A stretch of DNA of 30,233 bases from Candidatus Effluviviaceae Genus I sp. (GCA_016867725.1 VGIX01000023.1:1-30233); one strand, 5' to 3'. Counted from the stretch's first letter, positions 1-7,851 are shown. Notes: generated by a model not told the origin, from the sequence alone. Numbers and translations: made by a program.

Positions 1-871
1 GGGCGCCGTCGCCGGCGAGGGCGACGAGATGACGACGGCGTTCCGGGGCGTCGGCGTGACGGGCGGGCTGCGCGACCTGTTTGCCGCCGCGACCGCCGAC
101 GAGATGGCCGACCACGTCGCGCGCATCGCCGTGGACCTTCTCTCGGCGCCGTACGCGCCCGGGGGGCCCGCGACGGTCGTGCTGGACCCAGAGCTGGTCG
201 GACTTCTCGCGCACGAGGCCATCGGCCACACCGTCGAGGCGGACTTCGTGCAGTCGGGCTCGGCGGCGAGCGGGAGGCTCGGGAAGAAGGTGGCGAGCGA
301 GCTCGTGACGCTCGTGGACAGCGGACCGGCCGTCATCGGCGCCCCGACGGCGGGCGGCGTGCTCCTCGTGGACGACGAGGGCGTGCTGACGGGCCGCACG
401 GTCATCATCGACCGCGGGGTCCTCGCGTCGTACCTCCACGACCGCGAGTCCGCCGCCGTGTTCGGCGTGCCTCCGACGGGCAACGCTCGGGCGTGGCAGT
501 ACGACGACGAGCCGCTCATCCGCATGCGGAACACGTACGTCGAGCCGGGGGCGACGCCGCTCGACGAGGTGATCGGGAGCGTGCGCGAGGGGCTCCTGCT
601 CCGCGGCGCCGGCAGCGGCCAGGCGGACGCCAACGCGGAGTTCATGTTCGGCGTGCAGGAGGCCTACGAGATCCGCGACGGGAAGGTCGGCCGGCTCCTT
701 CGCGGCGCGACCATCTCGGGCGACGCGTTCGAGGTGCTCTCGGGCATCGACATCGTGAGCTCGGGCTTCGAGTGGGGGATCGGAAGCGGCGCGTGCGGGA
801 AGGGGCAGGAAGCGAAGGTGGACGGCGGCGGCCCGCACGTGCGATGCCGCGTCGTGGTCGGAGGAAGGTAG
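1..871 (+). CDS. tldD: Metalloprotease TldD, C-terminal part (5' end outside window)
   Basis: The reading frame is open from the first bases and ends at TAG 869-871; about 290 residues are visible of a family that is usually about 480, so the N-terminal part lies outside the window. The zinc-binding HExxxH helix is present as H-E-A-I-G-H at 212-229, followed by a Gly/Ser-rich stretch and K-K-V-A-S-E-L, as in TldD. Known family role: TldD forms a heterodimer with TldE/PmbA that degrades peptides and unfolded segments and matures modified peptides such as microcin B17; TldD carries the metal site. The partner gene follows immediately, with stop and start overlapping by one base, so the two are translationally coupled. 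Nothing indicates damage. Confidence 0.93.
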   Translation, partial: GAVAGEGDEMTTAFRGVGVTGGLRDLFAAATADEMADHVARIAVDLLSAPYAPGGPATVVLDPELVGLLAHEAIGHTVEADFVQSGSAASGRLGKKVASELVTLVDSGPAVIGAPTAGGVLLVDDEGVLTGRTVIIDRGVLASYLHDRESAAVFGVPPTGNARAWQYDDEPLIRMRNTYVEPGATPLDEVIGSVREGLLLRGAGSGQADANAEFMFGVQEAYEIRDGKVGRLLRGATISGDAFEVLSGIDIVSSGFEWGIGSGACGKGQEAKVDGGGPHVRCRVVVGGR

Positions 872-2220
872 TGGCCGGGAACGAGCGCGACCTCATCGAG
901 ATCTGCGACGCGGCGGTGGCTCTCGCGCGGCGGAGCGGGGCGGACGGGGCCGAGGCCTGCGCGTCCCGCGGCGGCGCCGTGGACGTCGTGCTTCAGAAGA
1001 ACGACGTCCACCTTGCGAAGAGCTCGGAGGCGGGCGCCGTCGGCGTCCGGGTCTTCCGAAGCGGGCGGATGGGCTTCGCCTTCTCCAACCGCCTCGACGC
1101 CCCGAGCGTCGCCGAGTCGGTCCGGGCCGCGCTCGGCATCGCGGCCGCCTCGCCGCCGGACCCGCACAACGGTCTGCCCGAGCCTCTGCCGGTCTCCTAC
1201 CAGGACGGGCTCTACGACGCGGCCGCGCGCGCCTTCGGCGTCGAGGCGGCTGTCGAGTCCGCGCTCGTCATGCTGCGCGCGGCGCGCGGATACGATGCCC
1301 GCGTCATGGTCGACGCGGGCGAGTTCTCCGCGCGCTGGGGCGAGCGCGCCGTCGTGAACTCGCGCGGCGTGAGGGCTCACGAGCCCGCGAGCGCGTTCCA
1401 GTGCGCGATCCTCGGGATGGCCCGCGACGGCGACGTCGTCTCGTCGTTCGACTACCAGTCGGACGGCGCGCGCGGCGGGGCCGGCGTGGACCCGGCGGCC
1501 GTCGCGCTGCGGTTCGCGGAGAACGTCGTGGGCTCGCTCGGCGCTGTCAAGGGGGAGAGCTTCAGCGGGCCCGTCCTTCTCGCCCCGAAGGCGGCGGCGC
1601 ACGTCGTCTGCTATCCCATTGAGGCGGCGGCGTCGGCGCGCTCGGTGCAGAAGGGGACGAGCAGGTTCTGCGGGCGGCTCGGGCAGATGGTCGCTTCCGA
1701 GGAGCTCACGCTCGCGGACGACCCGGCGCTTCCGGGCGGCCTTGCCTCGATCTCCTTCGACCGGGAGGGCGTGCCTCCCGAGGCGCTCCCCATCGTCGAG
1801 CGCGGTGCGCTCAGGCACCTGCTCTACGATTCGTACGCGGCCCGCGTGGACGGGCGCGCGAGCAACGGGCGAGCCGGCGGCGGCCCGGCCCACGTGCCCC
1901 ACGTGTCCCCCACGAACGTGGTCATGGGGGAGGGGCGTGCGACCGTCGCGGAGATGATCGCGGGGGTCGACCGTGGGGTTCTCGTCACGAGGTTCTCGGG
2001 GAACGTCGATCCGGTGAGCGGCGACTTCTCGGGCGTCGTGAAGGGCGGGCGCCTCATCCGGAGCGGGAAGCTGGCCGAACCGCTCTGCGGCACGATGATC
2101 GCCGGCAACGCGTTCGATCTTCTCGGCCGCATCCTCGCCGTCTCCCGCGAGCGAGAGAGGATGCCCGGCGCCGTGCTCGGTCACGTTCTCGTCGAGGACG
2201 TCGTCGTCTCCGCGGGCTGA
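871..2220 (+). CDS. pmbA: TldE/PmbA, partner subunit of the TldD protease
   Basis: The product is 449 residues, the usual length for PmbA/TldE. The open frame extends further upstream, but the supported start is GTG 871, whose G is the last base of the tldD TAG stop; GGAGGAAGG at 860-868 is an excellent ribosome binding site. The N-terminal part contains the family-type stretch G-A-V-G-V-R-V-F, and the C-terminal part has the typical S-G-N-V-D-P-V-S-G-D-F-S-G followed by G-T-M-I-A-G-N-A-F-D. There is no HExxxH, as expected, since TldE lacks the zinc site and closes the chamber with TldD. The unit ends at the 13-bp hairpin downstream. The long antisense frame over this gene is a shadow of GC-biased codon use. 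Confidence 0.93.
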   Translation: MAGNERDLIEICDAAVALARRSGADGAEACASRGGAVDVVLQKNDVHLAKSSEAGAVGVRVFRSGRMGFAFSNRLDAPSVAESVRAALGIAAASPPDPHNGLPEPLPVSYQDGLYDAAARAFGVEAAVESALVMLRAARGYDARVMVDAGEFSARWGERAVVNSRGVRAHEPASAFQCAILGMARDGDVVSSFDYQSDGARGGAGVDPAAVALRFAENVVGSLGAVKGESFSGPVLLAPKAAAHVVCYPIEAAASARSVQKGTSRFCGRLGQMVASEELTLADDPALPGGLASISFDREGVPPEALPIVERGALRHLLYDSYAARVDGRASNGRAGGGPAHVPHVSPTNVVMGEGRATVAEMIAGVDRGVLVTRFSGNVDPVSGDFSGVVKGGRLIRSGKLAEPLCGTMIAGNAFDLLGRILAVSRERERMPGAVLGHVLVEDVVVSAG

Positions 2221-2243
2221 GCGGCTCCCGGGCCTCAAGCGCA

Positions 2244-2274
2244 GGCGCCCGGGACCTCGACGGTCCCGGGCGCC
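2244..2274. terminator. 13-bp perfect hairpin between convergent genes
   Basis: GGCGCCCGGGACC at 2244-2256 pairs perfectly with 2262-2274 around a 5-nt loop. It sits 24 bp after the pmbA stop and 35 bp beyond the stop of the converging lipoprotein gene. There is no strong U-tract on either strand (CTTCT follows on the plus strand), so it is probably a bidirectional GC-rich terminator. Confidence 0.6.
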
Positions 2275-2308
2275 GCGTGCTTCTACCCGGCGTCGTGCGC
2301 CGGCAGTG

Positions 2309-2941
2309 CTAGTCGGATCCCGGGAAGGGGTCCGGGACTTCGAGCGTCTTCCTGATCACGACGTAGAATTGCACGCACGCGTCCCACTCGAAGACCAGCG
2401 GGTCCGCCACCGAGGGGTTCGGGTCGCAGTCGCCGTTGACCACCTTGAAGAGCAGCACGGGGTTCGGGTGCGTCGTGTTCTCGATGTAGTCGTCGATGGC
2501 GTCATTGATGAGGTCCACGCCCGCCTGCACGAGATCCGCGAACACCGGCTCTCCATAGGCGTCCATGAGCGACTGGCTGGTGTAGTTCACGACCGTCACG
2601 GGGCCGGCGGCCTTGTCCACGCGTTCGACCGTGATCCCCCCCGTCAGCGTCCAGTCGTGAACCGGCGGCACCGTGACCTCGTACGTCGCCATGATCATGC
2701 CGCCCCGCACCAGGTCCTCCCGCTCGACATCGAAGTCCTCGAGGGCGTCGTCGAGTTCGTCGGCCAGGTTGAGCGTCCGCGGCGTCACGAAGGTCTCCGA
2801 TGTGTGGTTCTCGTCGAACGTCATGCACTCCGTGGCCTTGACCACGAGTTCGACGTCCGTCTCCTCCAGGATGCAGCCCGCTCCCATGACGACCACCGCT
2901 GCCAGCGCGGACAGGGTCATGAGCTTCGTCATTCCATTCAT
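2309..2941 (-). CDS. Putative exported lipoprotein, unknown function
   Basis: The product is 210 residues. It starts with a short N-region, a hydrophobic stretch (L-M-T-L-S-A-L-A-A-V-V-V-M) and G-A-G-C, an imperfect lipobox, so it is probably a membrane-anchored lipoprotein. ATG 2941 is preferred over the upstream ATG 2965 because AAGGAG lies 8-9 bases upstream of 2941 and because the longer form would overlap the previous stop. The mature part is acidic (runs such as D-E-L-D-D-A-L-E-D-F-D-V-E), with alternating strands suggesting a beta-rich domain. It lies 20 bp downstream of the DUF6588 gene on the same strand, so the two are almost surely cotranscribed. I do not recognise the family. Confidence 0.8.
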   Translation of the reverse strand: MNGMTKLMTLSALAAVVVMGAGCILEETDVELVVKATECMTFDENHTSETFVTPRTLNLADELDDALEDFDVEREDLVRGGMIMATYEVTVPPVHDWTLTGGITVERVDKAAGPVTVVNYTSQSLMDAYGEPVFADLVQAGVDLINDAIDDYIENTTHPNPVLLFKVVNGDCDPNPSVADPLVFEWDACVQFYVVIRKTLEVPDPFPGSD

Positions 2942-2961
2942 GGTATCCCGCTCCTTGCTGG

Positions 2962-3876
2962 TCACATGCCGAAGCTGACGCCGAAGGCGAAGCCGTTCTG
3001 CCCGGCGATCGTGTACTCCGCGTTCGCGTTCAGGATGGAGAGGCTCAGCGACACGCCGAGCGTCAGCCTTGCCGACGCCTTCGTGTCGAAGGAGAAGCTG
3101 ATGTCCTCAAGCTCTCCGGACGCCTCGCTCTCGTAGGCGACGTCCATGCCGAACGTGTCCAGCGACAACCCCATGTACGGCTCGACCGCGGCGACGGTGC
3201 CGAAGCGCCTGCTCGCCTGGACGCCGAACGACGTGGCCTTCGACTTCAGGAGGTCCTCTCCGATCGTGAAGCTCTGCCAGAAGAAGCCGCCCGCGACATC
3301 GACCGGGAACTCGGGTCCGAAGTACTGGTTGATGTTGTGCCTGAGTCCGAAGCCGATGAGGCTGACGTTGCCGATCTCCACGTCGCCGGTGTTGATCGCG
3401 ATGTACCGCACCAGGGCCTCGGTCCCTCTGATCGAGCCGATGCGGAGCTGCGGCACGGCCAGGGCGAACGAGTTGAGGTCGAACCCGCCCGGGAACGCGA
3501 AGCTCGTGCCGTGGTCGCCCGTGACCACGACGGCCTCGCCCGGCCCGACGATCGTCGGGGCGTCCGCCGCGGTCTCGGGGGAGAAACCGTCCTCGGTCTG
3601 CGCCTCGAAGAACGCGTCGTCGTCGGCGAAGAGCACGGCGACGACAGGGATCTCCAGCGACAGGTGGAATCCGTCCACCGGGACCCTGGCGGAGTGGAAG
3701 AGCCCGCCGTTGAGGTCCGTGCCGATGGCGTCGACGAGAGGCTGCAGGTAGCCCTCCGCGTTCACGCCGGTGTAGGCCGAGAGCTGGTCCTCGATCTGCG
3801 CCTCCGCGGGCGATCCGGCCGCCGCGAGCAGCGACGCAAGCCCCAGTGCTGCGATCACGCGCCACTGACCCTTCAT
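2962..3876 (-). CDS. DUF6588-like exported protein, probable outer-membrane beta barrel
   Basis: The product is 304 residues with a clear signal peptide (M-K-G-Q-W-R then an Ala/Leu core, cleavage after A-E-A). ATG 3876 is supported by GGAAGGAGGA about 5 bases upstream; the longer open frame upstream has no signal and runs through the promoter region. The mature N-terminus (L-S-A-Y-T-G-V-N-A-E-G-Y-L-Q-P-L, then L-N-G-G-L-F-H-S-A) matches what I remember of the DUF6588 family of Bacteroidota and relatives. The rest has alternating amphipathic strands (G-F-F-W-Q-S-F-T-I, P-Y-M-G-L-S-L-D-T-F) and ends in G-V-S-F-G-M, as expected of a small barrel. It is the first gene of a two-gene unit with the lipoprotein. 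Confidence 0.8.
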   Translation of the reverse strand: MKGQWRVIAALGLASLLAAAGSPAEAQIEDQLSAYTGVNAEGYLQPLVDAIGTDLNGGLFHSARVPVDGFHLSLEIPVVAVLFADDDAFFEAQTEDGFSPETAADAPTIVGPGEAVVVTGDHGTSFAFPGGFDLNSFALAVPQLRIGSIRGTEALVRYIAINTGDVEIGNVSLIGFGLRHNINQYFGPEFPVDVAGGFFWQSFTIGEDLLKSKATSFGVQASRRFGTVAAVEPYMGLSLDTFGMDVAYESEASGELEDISFSFDTKASARLTLGVSLSLSILNANAEYTIAGQNGFAFGVSFGM

Positions 3877-3928
3877 CGTATCCTCCTTCCGGACACTCGG
3901 GACGGCGTGGTCCCGGTTCCTGCGGCGA

Positions 3929-3957
3929 CGCAAACACATCGAGCGGAGTTCCGTCAA
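3929..3957 (-). promoter_or_regulatory. Weak candidate promoter for the DUF6588 unit
   Basis: On the minus strand TTGACG (3957-3952) is followed after 17 bp by TTTGCG. The -35 is good but the -10 is poor. It is placed correctly, about 50 bp upstream of ATG 3876, in the divergent intergenic region. Confidence 0.3.
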
Positions 3958-4006
3958 GCGGATTCTCCGGGACTCCCCGGACGCCGTCCGCGCGCCGACA
4001 AGCGCC

Positions 4007-4035
4007 TTGACAGGAGCCGGTCCGTGAGCTACCCT
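4007..4035 (+). promoter_or_regulatory. Sigma70-type promoter for the parA-CBM48 operon
   Basis: TTGACA at 4007-4012, a 17-bp spacer, then TACCCT at 4030-4035. The predicted start of transcription lies near 4042, leaving a leader of about 118 nt before ATG 4160. The 283-bp gap 3877-4159 between the divergent genes holds this promoter and the weaker minus-strand one; I see no small ORF there. Confidence 0.55.
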
Positions 4036-4159
4036 CACCGTCGCCCATTCCCCAGAAGCCAGACCGAGACGAGGGTCCCCGCCGGACCCCCCAAGGCTCG
4101 CAGAGCCGGACCCTGCGAGGGCGAAGGGGCGTGCCGCGGCAAGGGGATGAGGAGGGGCC

Positions 4160-5281
4160 ATGCGCTCGATCGCCGTCGTGAACCAGAAGGGCGGGTGCGG
4201 AAAGACGACCACCGCGATCAACCTCGCGTCGTGTCTGGCCGACAGCGGGAAGCGGGTGCTTCTCCTCGACGGCGACCCCCAGTCCCACGCCTCCATCGGG
4301 CTCGGCATCGACACGGAGAGCCTTGACCGCTCGATGTACGACCTGCTCATGAACCCCGACTCCCACGTGACTTCGCTCGTCCACCGCGTCTCCGAGCGTC
4401 TCGACGTCGTACCTTCCAGCGTCGTGCTCTCGGCCGTCGAGCAGCAGCTGTCCGGGCGCCCCGATCGCGAGAACCGACTCAGGTGGAAGGTCGAGGCGTG
4501 CTCGGCCGACTACGACTACTGCATCGTCGACTGCCCGCCGAGCGTCGGCCTTCTCACCTTCAACGCGCTCGTGGCCTGCAACGAGGCGTTCGTGATCATG
4601 GAGCCCTCGTACTTCTCGCTCCACGGCGCGCTCAAGGTCATCGACACGATCAAGCTGGTCCGGGACCAGCTCGGGATGAGGAAGCAGGTGCGCGTGCTCC
4701 TCACGATGTTCGACGGGCGCACGCGGTTCGCGAACGACTTCGTCAGGGAGGCGCGCGGTCGCTTCGGCCGCGAGATGTTCGAGACGGTCATCAGACAGAG
4801 CGTGAGGTTCAAGGAAGCCTCGAACTGGGGAATGCCCGTCGGCCACTTCTCGCGCAGCGCGACCGGGGCGCGGGACTACCGCGCGCTCGCCGAGGAGGTG
4901 ATCGCCGGCGAGGAGCGCGCGGCCGCGGGCGGTTCTGACGAGATGCCGCAGATGCGCGAGACGGGCCTCGAGCCCGGGATGGACGAGTGGATCCTCGCGC
5001 AGCCGGGGCCTCACTTCGTTGAGGGCGGCGTGCTGTTCTCGCTCGTCGCTCCCGAGGCGAACGAGGTCAGGCTCGTCGGCTCCTTCAACGACTGGGACCG
5101 CGAGCACGGGTTTCCTCTCACGAGGAACGCGAACGGAGTCTGGCACGCGACGCTCGATCTCGCTCCCGGGCGGCACCTGTACAAGTTCATCATCGACGGC
5201 GTGTGGCGACCGGACCCGGCCAACGAGAGCCGGGCCGCGCCGAACGACGACTGCGTGGTCGAGGTCTATCGCAAGGACTAG
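4160..5281 (+). CDS. ParA-family ATPase fused to a C-terminal CBM48/AMPK-type glycan-binding domain
   Basis: The product is 373 residues. Residues 1-250 are a standard ParA/Soj ATPase: deviant Walker A with signature lysine (K10-G-G-C-G-K-T-T17), Walker A' L-L-L-D-G-D-P-Q (about 34-41), and Walker B C-I-V-D-C-P-P-S. After a linker of about 35 residues, residues 287-373 form a CBM48/AMPK-beta glycogen-binding-like domain: L-V-G-S-F-N-D-W (W312), then H-L-Y-K-F-I-I-D-G-V-W (W349) and a terminal D-D-C-V-V-E-V strand. Both tryptophans typical of the glycan face are kept. ParA proteins make ATP-dependent gradients or polymers that position chromosomes or protein cargo; no ParB is visible here. GAGGAGG upstream of ATG 4160 supports the start. 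It is first in a three-gene plus-strand unit; the next gene is 50 bp downstream. Confidence 0.88.
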   Translation: MRSIAVVNQKGGCGKTTTAINLASCLADSGKRVLLLDGDPQSHASIGLGIDTESLDRSMYDLLMNPDSHVTSLVHRVSERLDVVPSSVVLSAVEQQLSGRPDRENRLRWKVEACSADYDYCIVDCPPSVGLLTFNALVACNEAFVIMEPSYFSLHGALKVIDTIKLVRDQLGMRKQVRVLLTMFDGRTRFANDFVREARGRFGREMFETVIRQSVRFKEASNWGMPVGHFSRSATGARDYRALAEEVIAGEERAAAGGSDEMPQMRETGLEPGMDEWILAQPGPHFVEGGVLFSLVAPEANEVRLVGSFNDWDREHGFPLTRNANGVWHATLDLAPGRHLYKFIIDGVWRPDPANESRAAPNDDCVVEVYRKD

Positions 5282-5331
5282 GGTCCCCAAGGGCTCGAGC
5301 CTCTCTCGTTGAGATCTTCGGATCGGGCGGA

Positions 5332-6345
5332 ATGAGCGAAGGCGCTGGCAACAGGATCCCGAAGACGCTCGCCGACGTGTCACATCTCTTCTTCTCCACG
5401 CGAGTCGAGGAGGACGCGCCGGCCGCATCCCGGGGCGGCAACACGACAACGACCGGGGAGGAGCGCCCCGCCGCGCCCGCGCGCGCCGCGGAGCACGCGG
5501 CCCAGGAGGCGCGCCCGCGCGCGGCCGAGCGAACGCGCATCGTCGTCGTCACGGGCGGGGACGACGCCCCGGGCAAGTCGACGGTGGCGGTCAACCTGGC
5601 GCACGGGCTGCTTCGCTGGGGCTCCGTCGGGCTCTTCGACGCGGACCCGCGGCTGCCGAACGCGCGGTTCTACCTCGGGCTGCCCTCGTGGCAGTACCTG
5701 TCGCCCCTGACGGGGGACGGCCGGCCCTCGCCGGCCGCCGCGCTCGACTCGGGCCTCGTCGTGGTCGACTGGACGCCGGACGCGACGGACGCGTCGGAGC
5801 TCGCCCGCACGGACGGCTCCGTGCAGCTCGAGATCGGCGGCGCCTCGCGGCGGCGCCTCGACTACGCCGTCGTCGACGTGCCGGTGGGCAGGCTTCGGTT
5901 GCTCCACGGGTGCGCTCGGCGGATCAGCCGCTTCGTCGTGGTCGCCTCTCCGGGATGGGACGGCTTCGCCGCAGCGTGCGGGGCGGCGTCCCGGCTCTCC
6001 ACGGTCCTGGGGGCGCGGGCCGTGGACCTCGTGGTCAACCGGGCGCCCGACGAGACCTACGCGGCCGCCTACCACAGGAAGTTCGGCATGGCCGCCAGGG
6101 ATGTCCTCTCGGTGGAGGCGCGTCTGCTCGCGGGCGTGGGCCGCTACACGGGCCTCGGATGCGAGCAGCGCGAGCGGGGTCCTCTTGTGCGATCGCGCCC
6201 GGATGTCGCGCCCGCCCTCGCGTTGAGGAATGCGGCGTCGAGCATCGCGGGATCACAGCCGGTGGCGGAGTGCGCGGGCGCTCGTCACGGGGCCCGCATG
6301 GAGCGTGCGTGTGAAGACGAGAATCCAGAGATCGGCGCCGCCTGA
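5332..6345 (+). CDS. Divergent MinD/ParA-like P-loop ATPase
   Basis: The product is 337 residues from ATG 5332. The frame is open further upstream, but ATG 5332 begins M-S-E-G-A-G-N-R-I-P-K-T-L-A-D-V-S-H-L-F-like sequence after the ParA stop. A disordered Ala/Pro/Glu-rich stretch (residues about 25-68) precedes a P-loop: T-G-G-D-D-A-P-G-K-S (74-83). The Walker A lysine and the D-A-D-P (103-106) switch are present, and D-V-P (182-184) fits Walker B, but the signature lysine of the MinD/ParA class is absent and Asp77 occupies that position. It may therefore bind nucleotide without normal dimer-linked hydrolysis. The last 35 bp overlap the next gene. The fold and position say MinD/FlhG-like; the partner is unknown. 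The ribosome binding site is weak (GGGCGG). Confidence 0.72.
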   Translation: MSEGAGNRIPKTLADVSHLFFSTRVEEDAPAASRGGNTTTTGEERPAAPARAAEHAAQEARPRAAERTRIVVVTGGDDAPGKSTVAVNLAHGLLRWGSVGLFDADPRLPNARFYLGLPSWQYLSPLTGDGRPSPAAALDSGLVVVDWTPDATDASELARTDGSVQLEIGGASRRRLDYAVVDVPVGRLRLLHGCARRISRFVVVASPGWDGFAAACGAASRLSTVLGARAVDLVVNRAPDETYAAAYHRKFGMAARDVLSVEARLLAGVGRYTGLGCEQRERGPLVRSRPDVAPALALRNAASSIAGSQPVAECAGARHGARMERACEDENPEIGAA

Positions 6346-7213
6346 TCCGGCTGCGCTTCGGCGGCTCCTGAGCGAGCAGCCCGACCGCGTTCTGGACGGC
6401 GCGAGGACCGTGGACGCGGACGCGCAGGGACCGACCGGCGTGGACATGGTGCTCGTTGACGCGGCCGGGCGGCCGATCCTCGTGGACGTCCTCGAGGAGT
6501 CGCCCGTTGCGATTCCGTCGAGGATCTTCGAGCATCTGGACTGGCTCGAGCAGACGCGCAGGCTCTTCCTGCGGGCCTACTCGAGGGACGGGGTGGTGAA
6601 GGCGGAGGAGCCCGTTCTGGTCTTCGTGGCGCCTTCGTTCCCCTCTGCGGTGCAGCGGGCGGTGTCCGCGTGTCAGGAGGTCGAGGTCAGGCTGATCAGG
6701 ATCGAGACGTTCCTGATCGACGGCGCCGTCGAGGTCTCCTGTGAAGAGGTCGTCGCGCCGCAGGCCCGACGCCTTGCGCAGGCGACAGTCAGGCGCACGG
6801 CCGAGATCGCCCAGGGCACAGAGCAGGGCTTCGGGGCCAGGATCGAGTCGAACACCGTCAGAGCGCTCTTCGCGCTCTTCAAGTCCGGCGTGGACGGCCT
6901 TGACGGCCGCATCGCCGCGAAGGAGTCGAACGGCGGCCTCGTGTTCGAGCTGGGGAGTCACGCGCTCGCGCACGTGTCCGCCTCGCCCGGCAGCTTCACC
7001 GTCTCCGCCGGAGAGCCGATGTCGAACCCGATCGTCGTGTCGGACCGCGTGTCGCTGGAGAGGGCGCTCAATGCCGTGGTGTCCTCGTTCGTGCGCGAGG
7101 GGCGAGGGGACGGCGACGACGGGAACGGCCGGGCGGCTGACCTGGATGCGAAGACGACGAGCGAGCTTGCGAGGATCTGGGGCGGCGGCGTCGGCCGGAG
7201 CGAGCGCGGGTAG
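6311..7213 (+). CDS. Unknown protein, possible degenerate PD-(D/E)XK-like domain
   Basis: The product is 300 residues from GTG 6311, chosen because GGAG lies 7 bases upstream; GTG 6305 is also in frame and the longer frame to 6230 is unlikely. It overlaps the MinD-like gene by 35 bp, so translation is probably coupled. No signal peptide or membrane segment is seen. Residues about 45-135 alternate strands and helices: V-D-M-V-L-V-D-A-A-G-R-P-I-L-V-D-V-L, then a helix with H-L-D-W-L-E-Q-T. That order resembles RecB/NucS-type nuclease folds, in which the second strand normally carries E-x-K; here it is D-V-L, so activity would be lost. This is inference from pattern only. The C-terminal half is not recognised. 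Confidence 0.7.
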   Translation: MKTRIQRSAPPDPAALRRLLSEQPDRVLDGARTVDADAQGPTGVDMVLVDAAGRPILVDVLEESPVAIPSRIFEHLDWLEQTRRLFLRAYSRDGVVKAEEPVLVFVAPSFPSAVQRAVSACQEVEVRLIRIETFLIDGAVEVSCEEVVAPQARRLAQATVRRTAEIAQGTEQGFGARIESNTVRALFALFKSGVDGLDGRIAAKESNGGLVFELGSHALAHVSASPGSFTVSAGEPMSNPIVVSDRVSLERALNAVVSSFVREGRGDGDDGNGRAADLDAKTTSELARIWGGGVGRSERG

Positions 7214-7224
7214 CTGCGGGCAAC

Positions 7225-7246
7225 AAAAAAGGGCCTCATGGCCCTT
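7225..7246 (-). terminator. Intrinsic terminator of the minus-strand sigma factor gene
   Basis: AAGGGCC (7229-7235) pairs with GGCCCTT (7240-7246) around TCAT. Read on the minus strand, the stem is followed by TTTTTTG, a textbook U-tract. It lies 27 bp past the sigma gene stop. It also sits between converging genes and may act weakly on the plus strand. Confidence 0.85.
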
Positions 7247-7272
7247 CAATACTCTAAAGCCGGGACCTCCCG

Positions 7273-7851
7273 CTAAGTGTGCAGCCCTTTCTTCGACAGG
7301 CCTGCCTGACCGATCCCGCCGGACCCCGGGCGGCCGTGTTCCCTCCTGAAGACGGCCCGTATTCTGGCCACTTCCGAGGCGACAGTCCTCAGCGAGAGGC
7401 TCAGCGCGGCGGCTACCTCGGTTTGTGTGAATCCCTGCACCAAAGCGGACACGATCTGCTGCTGCCTCGAGCTCAGGAGGCTCAGGGTCTCCGCGATCTC
7501 CATCGACAACCCAAGCGACTCGGGGCTGACGAGCATCGGGGACCTCAGGAGCGTCTCCTGCCAGTCGGTCGGAATGAACCTCAGGACGTCCGGGTCGACG
7601 TCGCCAAGCACGCCGTAGAGCACCATCTGCCGGTCCAGGTCGCCGTCGGGGCAATCCACGGCGGTCCTGGTGAGGAACTTGACGGCCTGCCAGCGGGCCA
7701 TGGCGAGGTACCAACCCCTCGTCTTCCCGTCCGGGGCCAGCCACACGTGGAGGCGCATCTCCTGGGCGAGGTCGTCGCGGAGCATCTCGTCCGGCGTCAG
7801 CCGCGCCGCGATGCGCACGATGTCGGTGTCCAGTTCCTGCCAGTTCTGCAT
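7273..7851 (-). CDS. ECF-like sigma-70 family RNA polymerase sigma factor
   Basis: The product is 192 residues from ATG 7851. The open frame continues to 7956, but that start would overlap the -35 of the predicted promoter, and sequence homology to sigma region 2 begins after 7851; the ribosome binding site is weak (GGGACGG). Region 2 is visible as D-D-L-A-Q-E-M-R-L-H-V-W followed by W-Y-L-A-M-A-R-W-Q-A-V-K-F-L. Region 4 near the C-terminus is L-S-S-R-Q-Q-Q-I-V-S-A-L-V-Q-G then a helix-turn-helix (T-E-V-A-A-A-L-S-L-S-L-R-T-V). No anti-sigma gene adjoins it, and it has its own promoter and terminator, so it is monocistronic. Its targets are unknown. A LuxR-type regulator is the alternative, but region 2 argues against it. 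Confidence 0.78.
   Translation of the reverse strand: MQNWQELDTDIVRIAARLTPDEMLRDDLAQEMRLHVWLAPDGKTRGWYLAMARWQAVKFLTRTAVDCPDGDLDRQMVLYGVLGDVDPDVLRFIPTDWQETLLRSPMLVSPESLGLSMEIAETLSLLSSRQQQIVSALVQGFTQTEVAAALSLSLRTVASEVARIRAVFRREHGRPGSGGIGQAGLSKKGLHT

Noticed and set aside
664-2238. Open frame of 524 codons on the minus strand opposite pmbA
   Set aside because: It is antisense to the conserved TldD/TldE pair, and its composition is typical of codon-position shadow.
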